Shown: piece after piece, positions 11,420-23,392 of the stretch
Layout of the letters: every line of letters begins with the position of its first letter
Position numbering within the stretch: the first letter of the stretch is position 1
Assembly: GCA_029215795.1 (NCBI GenBank)
Contig: JARDYH010000002.1
Coordinates: forward strand, 293,353,973-293,417,972
DNA: 64,000 nucleotides
DNA from: Anniella stebbinsi
Taxonomy: Eukaryota > Chordata > Lepidosauria > Squamata > Anniellidae
Direction of reading: 5' to 3'
Made by a program: the position numbers and the translations under genes
The notes under the pieces: model-generated
What the model saw: the letters and a program-made list of their open reading frames with translations, nothing else
What the model was told of the DNA's origin: nothing
The model's database searches: none

Positions 11420-12170
11420 ATACACTCTTACTTGTGCAACTAAGCGAAAATCTTTGGAACACAGTTACAGAGCAGCTATTTCATGACATTGACCTACTCT
11501 TATATTTCTTGGTAGCCGTTGAGCATTAAATAGTTTTATGTACGTACCAGACTTCTGTTTCACTGTGATGCTGAGGATATGGAAATTTATAATCCAAATA
11601 GCTCCCAAAATCACCACAGCTCAATTAAAAATGAAATATATGCATCATTTTATAATCAAAATCACAACGAATGGCTCACAGCTATAGAAATAGCACATGA
11701 TATTACATTAAAACAATTCCTTACGACTTCCAGTTGTTTTTATATCTGCCTTTACATTGGCATGTTAAATATTCCCATTGAAGATACTTAAAGTCAGCAG
11801 CAGTGACTGAAACGGCAGCTTATTAGGTCAGGCTTTTCTTCTTTTCCTGTTGCTCTTTGTAAAAAATGTTCCTACTTATCTCTGGAGCAAAAACTGTGAC
11901 TGTTAAGGACACGTAAATGTGGAGTTTCATTAAAGATGACTATTGGTAAATAAAGAAGAAGACACAATAGAGACAAAACAACAGGATTCAATGACCATTT
12001 TATAGGTGTTTTAATTGAGATGTAGTGATTTTAGCAGCCTTTTTGGATTTCCAATTTCTCAGCATTACAAGCATTACAGTGTCACAGAAGACTACTTTAT
12101 AAACAACACTATCTGATACTTAATGCTCTATGAGTAACACATTTAGTTTCAAAAGATATTTTGTTCATAC
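11420..12170. other. Intronic sequence, no feature recognised
   Basis: AT-rich, no exon and no repeat family recognised. Confidence 0.5.
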
Positions 12171-12773
12171 TAGGGATGTTGCGAGTGCCCGTCAGTCCTA
12201 CAGACTCCCCCCATCCACCTCTCCCTCAGAGTTGAGTGCCAATAGTACATTCATAAGCACATACTGGAGTGCTCGCAAGGCCCTAACAAGCTCTCAGCAG
12301 TCGTCCACCCTTGTCCAGAGCCTCCATTGTCCACCACAGTGGAAGCTCCGGAAAATATGTATTTCCACCCAGTGCATTATTTGGGCCTTTACGACTGCCA
12401 TTTGCACAATGGGGAAATCGCACAATTTTCAAAGCCTCCATTTTTGCACATAATGGAGACTCTGGAAATTGCACATTTCCCCCGGCTGGTTAAATGGTGG
12501 CCTTAAAGGCCCCATTTATGCAAAAGAGCAAAGGCACGAATGGAGTGTTCATCCCATAGCCTTTGCGTAAATGGGACATTTACGGCCACCATTTATGCAG
12601 AGGGAGCCAATGCACAATTTCCAGAGTGTGGGCAGACAGCTGCTGAGTGCTCATCAAGCCAAACCGAGCCTCAAAAGAAGCTTGTGCAGCCTGACAAGGG
12701 GGTGGAGGTGGATGACAGCGGCAATGGGGCAAACATCCGATGAATCAGACATGGGTGAGTTTGCCTACCCCTA
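12171..12773. mobile_element. hAT-like element with TAGGGATG end
   Basis: It starts TAGGGATGTTGCGAGTG and ends ...TTTGCCTACCCCTA, whose reverse complement TAGGGGTAGGCAAA is a diverged inverted repeat. The flanks GTTCATAC and GTTTGTGT agree at 4 of 8 positions, with all differences transitions, so the duplication is weak. The interior has several degenerate copies of a CCTCCAT...TGCACA...TTTCC unit, in both orientations. No transposase. Confidence 0.5.
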
Positions 12774-12939
12774 GTTTGTGTTGCTGCCCAAAATAAATTT
12801 CATTCGTCACCATTTTGTAATTTTTCAATTTAGGCTTCTAAAAACCTATTAGGCCTATTTGCTTGCCTTATAAATTCATTACAATTGGTTAAATAGTGTG
12901 GCTCCAAGGGCAAGTATATACTGTTAAGGATTCAATGTC

Positions 12940-13115
12940 AAACGAAAAACCAAAAGGAGGAGAGTATCCAAATTAGGACAAAAAATGGGGAGAAACAAGT
13001 TCTCAGGATGCTAAAATACTTTACTTCAAAGCCCAATGCGTTTCGGCCTGTGTTGTTTTTTAAGGCCCTCTTCAGGGGGCTGTAATATTAAAAATACATT
13101 TAATTATGTTTGCAG
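12940..13115. repeat. Repeat with 'gcgtttcggcc...cttcaggggg' palindrome
   Basis: The segment around 13035-13080 (aatgcgtttcggcct ... aaggccctcttcaggggg) is a motif I have met in repeated vertebrate DNA. I cannot name the family or its borders. Confidence 0.4.
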
Positions 13116-13199
13116 GGATAACACATAACATAGATAAATTAATATATATGTTTAGAGGTTAGTTAGGCACATTGCCACAAAGGCCTATGCCCATATATA

Positions 13200-13202
<3 letters not shown>

Positions 13203-13247
<45 letters not shown>
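13203..13247. repeat. (TA)n(CA)n microsatellite
   Basis: About 16 TA units followed by about six CA units. Confidence 0.95.
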
Positions 13248-13389
13248 ATATGAAGGCTCTTTAGGTGTGCATGTGTGTGCATGCTGTGCTTATATATTTC
13301 TATGTAAACTTTTTAATATTATGTACAGAGATTTTTGGATATTGGGTGGTATAGAAATGCAATGAATAAAATGAAATGAGGATGCCATG

Positions 13390-13554
13390 CTGTAAAGACT
13401 GATCTCTTCCGGCAGATTCATGTTATATGATATGATGATATGATATGATGATATGATATGATATGATATGATATGATATATATATATATATATGGTGTTT
13501 TGTATTTGTTGTCGTACCCTGCCTCGATCCAGAGGGAGAGGCAGGTAAGAAATA

Positions 13555-13600
<46 letters not shown>
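13390..13600 (+). repeat. LINE 3' tail with simple repeats
   Basis: A TATGA array (13424-13490) precedes 'cctgcctcgatccagaggga' and 'gaggcaggtaagaaat', a hairpin typical of L2-type LINE 3' ends in reptiles. It ends in about 15 ATT units (13556-13600). Confidence 0.65.
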
Positions 13601-13601
<1 letters not shown>

Positions 13602-13609
13602 CCTGGAGC

Positions 13610-13975
13610 CTGGATACCTGGAGAATTGTCTTCTCCAACATCAACCTGGTTGTACACTAAGACCCTACTCCAGGCACTTCATCATCTAAAGTGAGGCGGG
13701 TGATGACATGGGAGAGGGGTCTTTTCAGTTACGGCATCCTTCTCTTCCCATCTTTCTCTTGTCTGTCACCTCCTCTGATGTCTTTTAATGTCGCAAGCAA
13801 AGACCATTTTATTCTCTTTTGATTTTAATTTCTGATAGATTTTCTGTTGCCGTTGGGATTGTCTTAGCTTTTCCCTTGTGTATTGATTGTTGCTGTTTAT
13901 TATATTGTTATGAACCACCCTGAAATTTTTAAATTGAAGGATGGTATGGAATTCTTAATAAATCAGGTAAAATGT
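13610..13975 (+). repeat. L2-type LINE 3' fragment
   Basis: 'gtgaggcgggtgatgacatg' and 'ggagaggggtcttttcag' match the region just past the reverse-transcriptase ORF of reptile L2-type LINEs. It closes with 'gttatgaaccaccctgaaat' and 'cttaataaatcag', the usual 3' end. 5'-truncated and broken. Confidence 0.65.
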
Positions 13976-16370
13976 AATATAGTTGGTCCTGTGTGACTAA
14001 TGGAGACCTACCAATTTTGCACATACAAGTGATGGGAAGTCACAGTGGTTGGTGATTTCCTACTGCATCTATTATGTTGACATAAACATATGTGCAGTTC
14101 TTATTAATACAGACAGAATTCATGCCATTTCTGACATGGAGTGACTTTGAGATAAGAAATTTACCCTTGTATGAAGCTCTCTCAGATTTATAACAAAACT
14201 ATAAATTCAGAACAAAGGTAATGGGAGTCAAGAAAGCAGCTTCCAAGTATATGCTTACCCTCCTATCTGTTTTTAAATCATTGCCCTTTATCTCTAAAGA
14301 TGCTCAGTATGGTGACAAAATGATGAGACTATTCTTCGATCCCACTTGTGCAGAGGCACATTTCCCTCTCCCCAGGGTCAGGATCCTGCTAATGGGCTGG
14401 ATATTCAGATGCCTCTTTGTGAAGCGTACATCAAACAGCCAGCAACCTTTAAAGCCATTCATCCCCTCAAGTAGCAAGGCCTGTAACCACGAGCTTCTTG
14501 CAGTCTTCCCCAGAGTTGTTTTATTTCAACAACTTTATTCCCCCCCCCCCGCCCCCAGAAAGGGACAAAAATACAAAGAAAAAGCTGCTGTCCCAGATTC
14601 AGTGTTGAAGTCAGTGTTCTTTCATCCATTATAATTATTTCTGTGTACCTTGTTGGTAAAATAAATTGCACTCTTTTCAGGAATGGGGAGGACCATCTCG
14701 TCAAAATAATTACCTGCATGCTTGGAATTCATAACAGCATTAAGTTTACCTGTCCTTGGCCACCAATATCCATGCAAAAACTATGAATACTATATATTTA
14801 CATGAAGGCTGGAAGAAACACATAATAATTTAGTCAAACTTATATATGAATTTTTAATAAACGTCTGTCCTATTTGCCTTTCACTTACAGTACCTGTGTC
14901 TACTATACTAAAGTGATGGCCCTTGTTTGCTCCCCACTGGGCAGTTAAGGCTGTTATCATAAAGCCACCACAGGTAATTCAACACAATTGCCTGTCTCCT
15001 CTCAGCATAAGAAACAATGGCTGAGCAACAAAGCCTACAGCTGTGTTTTACTGAGTGATTTAGTCTCCCCATTCAAGATGTGGTCCTTTTGGTCAAGTGC
15101 TAAGGTCACCTGCTGAAAAGCATGTTGTTAATAAAGTCCCTGGCTCCCCCCACAACTAACAACCCAGCTACCAGAGTTTTTTCTAGTTTTACCTTCTTAA
15201 ACTTCAAAGACAAGCATACACAGCTGTAATGGACACAGCAGTAATCCCCTTGGGTGCAGTCTATTTCCACCATACAGAAAATGTTACTGCAATTATCTGC
15301 CTCACAGCACACATTTCATTCCATGAATAATTCTAGCTTTTGGCAGAACAGATTTCTAAAGAACACAACTCAAAACTTACCTAAACAGCAAACTTTGGAA
15401 TAGTTTTACCTTTTAACACGTATACATATGCATGTCTGTGTATACATATAAATTCTGTGAACACATCATACACTGAATACCTGATGGGAAAAAGGATATT
15501 CCACCACATATCTATGCATTTGACTACACACTTTCAGGTGTGATTATACTTCTAATCATGTGTGAGTCAACATCTGAAACACTCTTTACTTGAACTTTTT
15601 CCTAAGGGACTCCTTAGTTGCTTGTGTGTGTGTGTGTTTTAAAGTTTGATGTGTTTATTATGGAGCTGCAGGATTGTCACCTGGTTAGCTTTAAAATAAC
15701 TGGAGTTCTTTCCTTTTTCCTATTTGTGTTAAAATACAAACCTGAAGCTAGTCAAGGAGACATTTCAATCAACTCAGTATCGGAAAGTTTCAGATGTTAA
15801 TCTGCTACAATCCTTTGTAAAAAAATACTGGATAATCTACCCCAAAGCCTGCACAGATCAAGCTATGAAATCCATGATTTGAACTACTATGATGCAGGGG
15901 ACACCCACACTTTAGAGAATGTTGATAGTTGATCACGCAAGTCAGATGCATACTACCTGTACATCAAATCAGCAGCTATCCACGTTAAACCATACCACAG
16001 AAATGGACACTGATAGGCATAATAAATCTTAATAAACTCATATTCAGTGTGTCAAATTTGGTTCAGTAAATTGCCAATAGATCCTGATTGTTTATTGAGG
16101 GGGCTTGGTGCAAATCAGGATCCTGGTCTGATAGGTATGCAGGCTTTAACCCTTTGGCCTTTCTGTGGACCCTATCTGGATCAGGGGCGTGGGGGATATA
16201 CCTTCATTTTAATGGATTCTTTTTTGAAAATGCAAATTCCAGGTGCAGCCCCCTCCCCCCCAAGTTCTGGATTTGGACAAAGTAGGAGGGAAAGCTCCCC
16301 TCCCAATTGTCATGATGGGAATTGAGGGCCCCATGCTGGTTCTTTATATATATAAAAAATCTCTCCCTCT
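13976..16370. other. Intronic sequence, no feature recognised
   Basis: AT-rich with no exon or clear repeat. A C run lies at 14541-14554 and a short GT run at 15623-15637. Confidence 0.5.
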
Positions 16371-16372
16371 CT

Positions 16373-16915
16373 CATAATTCTACAATCCAGGGCCATCCCA
16401 TGAAACTGATTGGTGGGAGATTCAGTACACATAGAAGAAAGTACTTTTTCACACAGCTCATAATTAAACTATGGAATTCACTACCACAAGCTGTGGTGAT
16501 GGACACCAATTTGGGTGGCTTTAAAAGGGGGTGTATGGATTCCTGGGACCGATCTATACCAAGCAGGATACAACACTTTGAAAACGTTTTGAAAACTGTA
16601 AATGGAGTCTGTCCTGGGCCCCAACAGTTGTCACTACTGTTATAAACTGTTTTAAACCATTTTAAAGCAGTAGTGTAGACAGGCTCCTGGAGGTAAAGAC
16701 TATCAATGGTTACTAGTCATGAAGGCTATGTACTACCTCCAGGATCAGAGGCAGCCTGTAATACACCAGTTGCAGGGGAGCATGGGTGGAAGGGTGCTGT
16801 TGCACTGTGTCCTGCTTGTGGGTTCCTGGTTGACAGCTAGTTGACCACTATGTGAACAGAGTGCTGGAATAGATGGACCCTTGGTCTGATCCAGCATGAG
16901 CCATTTTCTGTTCTT
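16373..16915 (+). repeat. CR1/L3-like LINE 3' end, interrupted by a small insertion
   Basis: The plus frame reads GGRFSTHRRKYFFTQLIIKL then WNSLPQAVVMDTNLGGFKR, the C-terminal signature of CR1-clade ORF2. After the insertion at 16547-16685 the 3' UTR continues ('actatcaatggttactagtc', 'gatggacccttggtctgatc', 'cagcatgagccattttctg'). 5'-truncated, not active. A copy in the other orientation is at 50296. Confidence 0.8.
16547..16685. mobile_element. 139-bp element of the CTATCTACAC group
   Basis: The ends GACCGATCTATA and (reverse complement) AGCCTGTCTACAC are inverted. CCTGG lies directly on both sides (16542-16546 and 16686-16690), a 5-bp duplication inside the CR1-like element. The same sequence occurs in reverse at 23393-23540. 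The interior holds gttttaaaccattttaaagc and gggccccaacagttgt. Confidence 0.75.
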
Positions 16916-16966
16916 AAAAAATACAATAAACAACAAACAAAGAACAAACACCCTACTGCAACCAAA

Positions 16967-17003
16967 GCCAGAACTACACAGAAAAGATAATGTGTAGTCT
17001 GGC
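16967..17003. repeat. Small hairpin with gccaga-ctacaca arms
   Basis: GCCAGAACTACACA pairs with TGTGTAGTCTGGC around a 10-base loop. The end is similar to the element at 38974-39266. Confidence 0.6.
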
Positions 17004-17031
17004 CCTAAGTAAGTGAGTATGAAAGTTCATT

Positions 17032-17127
17032 TAGGCTACAATCCTATACCCACTTAGGTGGGAGTAAGCCCCACTGAACACAATGTGACTTACTTATGAG
17101 TAGACAGGTATAGGATTGCACTGTCCA
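17032..17127. repeat. Hairpin element, family D
   Basis: 'taggctacaatcctataccc ... ggagtaagccccactgaa' and its inverse 'gacttacttatgagtagaca ... tataggattgcactgt'. The family recurs at 28975, 37186, 37598 and 57806. It is a common short squamate repeat, probably a MITE. Confidence 0.75.
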
Positions 17128-17520
17128 AGCTTATAATTCCAAAATAGAATTAGGACAAAAATGCCCCCCTGTATCTCATTTCAATGACTTATTAGAATTT
17201 TTTTAGGATATATAAGGATATATTTCTAAATGGTTCACAAGAAAATTAAAAACATTAAAATACATCACGATGAGCATTAAAATACAATTAAAATGCATAA
17301 TAATTGCTAAAACATCTTTATAAAACATTAATAAAAACATTAAAACCAATTAAAACCACTACAATACATAATTACAAACCAACCAACCAGGGAGCACAGT
17401 CACTCAGGGAAGGCCTTGGTAAAGAAATGTGTCTTTAATTGGTGCCTAAAACTTTATCGCTGATGCCTCCCAGAAAGAGCAAGGACAACGAATGCAAAGG
17501 AAAGGATTGCCAAGGCTCAC
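17128..17520. other. Intronic sequence next to the PLPP4 exon
   Basis: AT-rich with attaaaa-type runs (17240-17370). No repeat family named. The PLPP4 donor closes it at 17520. Confidence 0.5.
17515..17520 (-). other. PLPP4: Splice donor after PLPP4 penultimate exon
   Basis: On the minus strand the exon ends GGCAAG and is followed by GTGAGC, close to the vertebrate donor consensus. The intron is phase 1. Confidence 0.9.
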
Positions 17521-17691
17521 CTTGCCAGTGATGCTTGTAATCACACATGCGTGATAGAGCGATCATCATGGCACAGTACAGAGGTAGAATTGCTGCACAG
17601 AGCCGCCAGCTTTTCCCACGTCCTTTTTCAGTGAAGCAGTGCAACTTCCCAGCCAAGTAGAAGGTGGTAAAGCCAAGGCCTGAAAATGCAA
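17521..17691 (-). CDS. PLPP4: PLPP4 penultimate coding exon (PAP2 domain with C3 motif)
   Basis: This 171-base exon is on the minus strand. It starts two bases into a codon, gives 56 full codons from [10 protein letters not shown] to DYKHHWQ, and ends with the first base of an Asp codon that the next exon completes. It holds [11 protein letters not shown](D), which fits SR-x5-H-x3-D, the C3 motif of PAP2 phosphatases; the His is the nucleophile-type catalytic residue known for the family. A hydrophobic stretch ([15 protein letters not shown]) just before it is a membrane helix. AG precedes the exon and GTGAGC follows it. There are no stops or frameshifts. The open frame runs past both exon ends (17435-17788), but the flanking residues do not look like PLPP4. 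The preceding exon, which should carry the C2 motif, is not visible in the window. Confidence 0.95.
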
Positions 17692-17710
17692 CTGCCAAAG
17701 GAAAAAGAAA
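17692..17710 (-). other. PLPP4: Splice acceptor of PLPP4 penultimate exon
   Basis: On the minus strand CTTTTTCCTTTGGCAG immediately precedes the first exonic base at 17691. The pyrimidine tract is good, and the two leftover bases TT fit a split Phe codon expected from the family. Confidence 0.88.
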
Positions 17711-18347
17711 ATGAATTAGAGTTAGCAGAATGAGTCCGAGAGGTGGCTTTATAATGCCATGGAAGCAAGAGCTACTTACAAGATCCACAATTCACAGTAT
17801 GTCATTAATGGATACTTCTGCCCAGTATGATTACTCTCACTGCAAAGTCAATCAGACACTTGTAGAGACATTCCACAATTTTCAGGCTGAGACACGTATT
17901 GGAACTAGAAGCTCATATGGGTGAATGCTTCAGTAGTAACAAGACTTTTCTTGGAGCTCACCCCAAATCCTCACATACTTAGCATTTAAGTGCATAATTG
18001 ATAGCTCCCATCCCAGAAGCTTCTACGTCTGCTTAACTTGTCTGCCTCCATCTTATAGCTTTCCTGTCTACTCTCAGAGGAACTTCCATGGCTGGCTTTT
18101 GCTTTCTGAGATAGAGCAGAAAATGGCGTCCCTCCCCCAAGTCAAGGTACATAATACCCAAGGCTAGTCAAGTTATTTTGGTACTTAAGGCAGAAAACCC
18201 ACCGGAGTGCAGCTTCCCCTCCTGAAAGTAAAAATACAATCATGATAAATGAAATAACAAACCATTTGCTGGCTTTTCATGACACACAAAATTAGTTGCT
18301 TGAGGTGCCCTAATGATAAATACTAACATTTACTCAGCCTAATGATA

Positions 18348-18665
18348 TAGGCTAACCATCTGAAAAGGAGGACAGGGCTCATAGAACTTTAACAGTTGTA
18401 GAGAAAAGGGAATTTCAACCAGTGTCATTTGTATGCAATTAGTTCCTGGTGATATTCCCTCCATCACAATAGTTAAAGTTGCAGGGGCCCTGCCTTCTTT
18501 TGTATATGGTCACTCTAGTATAGTGCCTGCACCTTTAACAGTTGTGACGAAGAGGGAATTTCACCAGGAACTAATTGCATACAAAGGACACTGGCTGAAA
18601 TTCCCTTTTCTCTACAACTGTTAAAGTTATATGAGCCCTGTCCTCCTTTTCAGATGGTCAGCCTA
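18348..18665 (+). mobile_element. Palindromic hAT MITE, copy 1
   Basis: The ends TAGGCTAACCATCTGAAAAG and (reverse complement) TAGGCTGACCATCTGAAAAG are inverted. AATGATA lies on both sides (18341-18347 and 18666-18672), seven matching bases of an expected eight. The two ~150-base arms are inverted copies around a ~45-base loop, whose direction gives the strand used here. Confidence 0.85.
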
Positions 18666-18672
18666 AATGATA

Positions 18673-19407
18673 AATATTATCATTTACTCAATCTAATGAT
18701 AAATATTTACTCAGCTTAATGATAAAAATACAAATGATTGAAATATGTCAAGATATGCCTAAAGTTGCTTTTAGCTAAAATGCAATGCTAGCATGATAGC
18801 TTGTGTAGGGTCTAGCACTCAGATCACTCATGTTAAGGTTTTAGTGAATCTCCAATAAAAGGGAATTCCAGGAGATGTGGCACAGCCAAGGAGCATGTCC
18901 ATCTCTAAGAAAAGGAGTCCACTGCCAAAAGAGGGAGCTAAAGTAAGAGAAATAAATGCAATTTCTTACTTGAGGCAAGAAGCCAAGAGATCATAATGGA
19001 TCAGTGAAAGTTATGTTTACAAATACAATATACAGGGTAATCAGATGCATTTAAATGGCATAGCTATGGATTCTGCTTGCATGTAACTTTAAATTCAACT
19101 TTGGATCTAATAGCTTACTCATTTGTTTTCTAAAACTTTGCCACAGGCCTTCACATGTCCCTCTGTAAATACTTTCCCACACTAATTGAAAAATGTAATT
19201 ACTTCAGTGTATTGCAGATGAAACCATTTTGTGTGAGTGTGTGTGATTTTCAGCCTGGAAATCATTGTGTGCAATTACCACAAAGGGCTGCTTTAATCAC
19301 ACCAAGAGACCTCTTTGAAACAAAAACAATAAAGTGAGATGAAAACCATACACTGACTTAAATTAGAGGCACAAATGCTGGATTCTCTCATGGCCAATCT
19401 TATGATG
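18673..19407. other. Intronic sequence, no feature recognised
   Basis: AT-rich, no exon, no named repeat. Confidence 0.5.
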
Positions 19408-19415
19408 ATTTAAGG

Positions 19416-19735
19416 TAGGGTGACCACATAAAATCCAGGTCAGGGCTCCTGTAACTTTAACAGTTGTAGAGAAAAGGGAATTTCAGCCAGTGTCTTTTGT
19501 ATGCAATTAGTTCCTGGTGAAATTCCCTCTTCATCACACCAGTTAAAGTTGCAGGGGCCCTCCCTCCTTTTCTATATGGTCACTCTAGTATAGTGCCTGC
19601 ACCTTTAACTGTTGTGATGAAGAGGGAATTTCACCCGGAACTAATTGCATACAAATGACACTGGTTGAAATTCCCTTTTCTCTACAACTGTTAAAGTTAC
19701 ATGAGCCCTGACCTGGATTTTATCTGGTCAGCCTA
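19416..19735 (+). mobile_element. Palindromic hAT MITE, copy 2 (second end type)
   Basis: The outer end is TAGGGTGACCACATAAAATC, with the other end inverted. ATTTAAGG is duplicated exactly (19408-19415 and 19736-19743), which fits hAT. The arms and loop match copy 1, but the outer 30 bases are the 'AAAATCCAGGTCAGGGC' type and not the 'AAAAGGAGGACAGGGC' type. Confidence 0.92.
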
Positions 19736-20007
19736 ATTTAAGGATGTCCTAGCAAGATACACATCTTGGGGGTTTGGCAGGAAATAGTAAGACACATAGG
19801 ACACATTTAAGGCTGATTTGCCAGAGGAAAAAGGGAGTATAAACAATACTACTATGATGGACTGTGCTACTTTCAGTAGGCTCAAATGCCCACCCACCCC
19901 GCTTGTGGTAAATGGACTGTGCTACTCTTTTGCCATGAACAGAAACTGTCAGGTTTCATGCCACTGCAAACTGCTAGCTTCTGCTCATAACGTTCATCTC
20001 ACGGAAC

Positions 20008-20152
20008 CTGGGTTTGGTGTAGTGGCCAGAATGTTGGACTTGGATTAGGGAAACTTGGGTTCAAAACACTACTGGCCTATGACTAAGCTTGATCAGTTCA
20101 ATTTTCCCTAAGCATAATGTACTTCACAAAGCTGTTCTAAAAAATAAAATCG
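20008..20152 (+). repeat. tRNA-derived CORE-type SINE (head and part of body)
   Basis: 'tttggtgtagtggccagaat' is the A-box region and 'gggttcaaaacac' the B-box region of the same SINE that is full-length in reverse at 49972-50222. The 3' part is decayed and ends in an A-rich stretch. Confidence 0.75.
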
Positions 20153-20172
20153 GGAGGGGGGCATCAACTATG

Positions 20173-20633
20173 GCCGTTTCTACACTGGCCTTTTTTTGTG
20201 GGATTGCTCCTGGGTGGTCCCTGTGAGTCCAAATGACGCACAGGGACTCCTGGGGGCAGGGGGGGATGTTTTTTTTTCACAGGGATAAAAAATCCCTGGG
20301 AAAACCCCATTCTTCCCACGGTCCCAGGAATGTCCCGAGGCCACGGGAGGTGTGGGCACCATACCACACAGCTACGTGCCCATCAGGGGAGGGGTGGCAG
20401 CAGTTTTGCCACCCCTGGGATAGCAGGGAGGGGGTTGGGGGCCCAATTGTAGTTTTTCCCCCCCAATAACCTTTTGCGCTGGAGCGCAATTGTGCTCCGT
20501 TCTCTGTGTTTTAAAAAAATGGCGGTCGCGATGTTTGTTTCCTTCCAGGTCGTTGCGCTTGTTTGCACAAGAGTGATGATCCCAGAAGCTGGTAATTCCA
20601 GGATCGTCCCCCCTCTGTAGGTGTAGATAGGGC
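20173..20633. mobile_element. 461-bp element of the CTATCTACAC group
   Basis: The ends GCCGTTTCTACAC and (reverse complement) GCCCTATCTACAC are inverted. CTATG lies on both sides (20168-20172 and 20634-20638). The interior is GC-rich with cccaggaatgtcc-type inverted words. No ORF of known type. Confidence 0.65.
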
Positions 20634-20999
20634 CTATGTATGCTAAACTAAGCTCCTTGGAAGGAGGGCAGGGCATAAGTAAATGGCAAATGAGTTGGAC
20701 AACTTACCGACCATGATCAAGAAGATGCCATAAGGTAAACTTTTAAGAAAGCAGCCATAGTGAATCTAGAAATCATGTGAAGAAGCCAAGTAGCCTGCTG
20801 CTAATGCTTTTCTGCTTGACAAATGTACTGAAATGCATTCAGCAGACCCTTCCATAGCCACAGACCAACTCATGAGATCCCTGCTATGCACAATGTGACC
20901 ATGCTATGCAGCATGCTCGCTCATTATCGTGTGGCCCGCAACTAACCATAGGTTAATTAATTAACCCATGGTTAGTTGTTACATGTGTACCAGTGTGAA

Positions 21000-21672
21000 T
21001 TGAAACTCCCCCTTCTTACTAGTCCTTACCTTGGCCACAGTGGCACAAGTGTTAGTAACCTCAAAACTGGTTTACTACAATGCACTCTATGTGAGGTGCC
21101 CTTAAAGCTGCCCCAGAAACTGGAGCTAGTGCAGAACACAGCAGCTCAGCTGCTGTCAGGAGCTGCCCTTTTTCAGTATGTAACTCCTTTGCTGGGGGAA
21201 CTGCACTGGCTCCCTATTTGCTACCTGTCCAGGTTTAAGGTTCTAGTGTACAAAGCCATAAACAACTTGGGACCAGGATACTGGAGAGAGTGCCTTTTCC
21301 CTTACCAACCTGCCTGGTCACTGAGGTTGTCAGAGGGCATGCTCTTGGTAGTTCCACATGGACCTGTGGCCTGACTGGAGTCCACCAGGAAAGGAGCCTT
21401 CAGTGTGGTGGCCCCCTTTCTGTGGAACACACAACCTCTGGAGGTCAAGCGGGTGACAACATCATGTTGTTTCCAGCACTTTCTGAAAACAGTCTTATTC
21501 CAGGAAGCATTCCTTGACTGACAGCCATGGATTTTATCAGTATTCTGAAATTTTTTAGTATAATAATGATGTTTTAATTTTTGTATCTTTTACTGTTTAA
21601 TTCTTATGTTCAGTACTCTGGAATCTGTTTCAGATATGGAGCAGTACACAAATTTTGTAAATAAATAAATAA
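21000..21672 (+). pseudogene. L2-type LINE 3' part with end of reverse-transcriptase ORF
   Basis: The plus frame at 20976-21374 reads LELVQNTAAQLLSG, then VTPLLGELHWLPI and FKVLVYKAINNLGPGYW, the conserved C-terminal block of L2-clade LINE ORF2. The 3' UTR follows ('ctgtggaacacacaacctct', 'aaataaataaataag' tail near 21660). The copy is 5'-truncated with a broken frame. Confidence 0.85.
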
Positions 21673-23387
21673 GTGGACCACAAGCAAACAGTTCAACATG
21701 CATGCCTAGTCTCATCATTTCATAAATATATTCAAAGGGCTTGGAAAAGTGCATGAATCTTGCAGTGTTGTTCAACCTCAAGTACCTTTGAAGTACTGAT
21801 ATTCCTTTATCCACCTAGAGATACTGACTGCAAAGCATAACTCTCATTCATGTTTTCTTTCATTTAGCATCAATGAAGGGCAATTTCTACAGAGAAAAAG
21901 AATCAGCGAATGCAAAAAAAAATTTATTTTACAGTTTTATAGTTATGCTTTATCTAAAGGTATGGATAAAACACCTCCCATAATCAGTCTCCTAACAACT
22001 GACTGAACCTGCCATTGATTTCAATCTACAATTTAAAACGTATTTGATTTAGGAGATGAAACGTGCCATAAGCTTCAAAGGACGTAACGTGTTGGCTTTT
22101 GTTATCAAAAGCATAATATGCAAGATAAGAGGATTAACAGAACTACTGTAGCCAATGATGAAGCCTTTGTAGGAGCGGAGTGCCCTGCTTTGGTGACTGG
22201 TAATTTAGGAAAGGCATAAGAATCGGTGGGATGCTGCAAACTTTGACTCCCAGGAAGAACATTATGGCAAGGAAGAGATCAAATTGGCCCCATCTATTGG
22301 GCAGAGAAGGGGCAGTTGCTTGGAGCTTGCTTCACTCTTCCCTTCCAGAAAGAAAACAGATTCAAACTGCGAACAACATGGGGGCTGCCTTCACAGTGCT
22401 GTGTTGGTGGTGCTCTGCTGCCAAACCCCGCCCTCTTGCTGGTGCGTGGCAGCGGCAACTTGTCCTAATGAGGGGAGGCAGGGCGGGCTTTCCAGCAGCC
22501 ATTAGGCTCACCATGCCCACCCCCTCCCGTGGCTTCCGGTGACCAATAGGAGGTCTGCTTCCACCTGGGAATGCCCCGGAATGGCTCTGAGTGAGAACAG
22601 ACCAGCGGAAGAGTCAGGCTAACCTTGCTCTGGCTGGAAATGTCAGAGTAAGTCCCCGACTTTTCAGCCATGCATCTTTTTCCCTGGGGAGGCTTCGAAT
22701 CTGCAGCTGCATCAACTAACTGATGTAGCACAGATTCAGAGCCACCCTGGACCAAAGACAACATCAAGACAGCCCCCAGGTCCCATTCATTGGCCATAGA
22801 AGGAATTGCAGCTCCAATACTTGCTTTCCTCATCTCTCCCCTTCCCTTTAGTATCATGTCTATTATATTGTGAGTCTGCAGGCAGGGAGGGACTGTCTTA
22901 TCTGAACGTTGCTTAGAAGAACTTAGACATGTATAAGACAGCCTCAACTATTGGGCAGCATAAAAAAGAAAAAAGAAAAAAAAGAATAATAATATTAATA
23001 ATCAGTAAATGAAATCAAACAATATTATGTAATGCTAATTTTGTCAGTACACATCATTTTGGATAAAGTACTGGTGTTGAATGGTGGTTAAAATCACTGG
23101 ATTAGAATCATTCTTGAGCCTGATTCAAACACAACACTCCTGGTCTAACAAACCACAGTTTATAGAAGCAAACACAAGTGTTGTGCTCTGTTGCTTCCTC
23201 TGTTCCTTCCCCTTCTCTTCTTCACAGTAACTAGGTTCAGTTCAGATGACACACCATGACTTGTCATGGGTTATTTAACCCAGGATGAACTACAGCGCCT
23301 GAAAGTACCAAATTGCATATGCAACCCCACTCAGGTTACTCCACTGTTTGTTCAATTGCAATTTCCCATTACACTGAAACTTGGAAA
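21673..23387. other. Intronic sequence, mostly unrecognised
   Basis: 22280-22560 is GC-rich and may be part of a DNA transposon. 23105-23310 has caaaccacagttta and acaccatgacttgtcatggg words typical of reptile MITEs. I cannot set borders. No exon seen. Confidence 0.45.
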
Positions 23388-23392
23388 CTATG

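Larger units (their letters stand above)
7456..17520 (-). other. PLPP4: Last intron of PLPP4 (about 10 kb)
   Basis: GT-AG intron between the two recognised exons. It contains the 1.6-kb transposon at 7920-9534, a hairpin, a GATC simple repeat, a hAT-like element, L2 tails and a CR1-like element holding a smaller insertion. I see no further coding exon in it. Confidence 0.85.

Noticed and set aside
13418..13694. ORFs coding poly-Asn, poly-Ile or poly-Leu
   Set aside because: They are translations of ATT and TATGA microsatellites.
17435..17788. The whole 117-codon frame as a PLPP4 exon
   Set aside because: Only 17521-17691 matches the family. The extra residues on both sides are intron read-through, and AG and GT mark the real borders.
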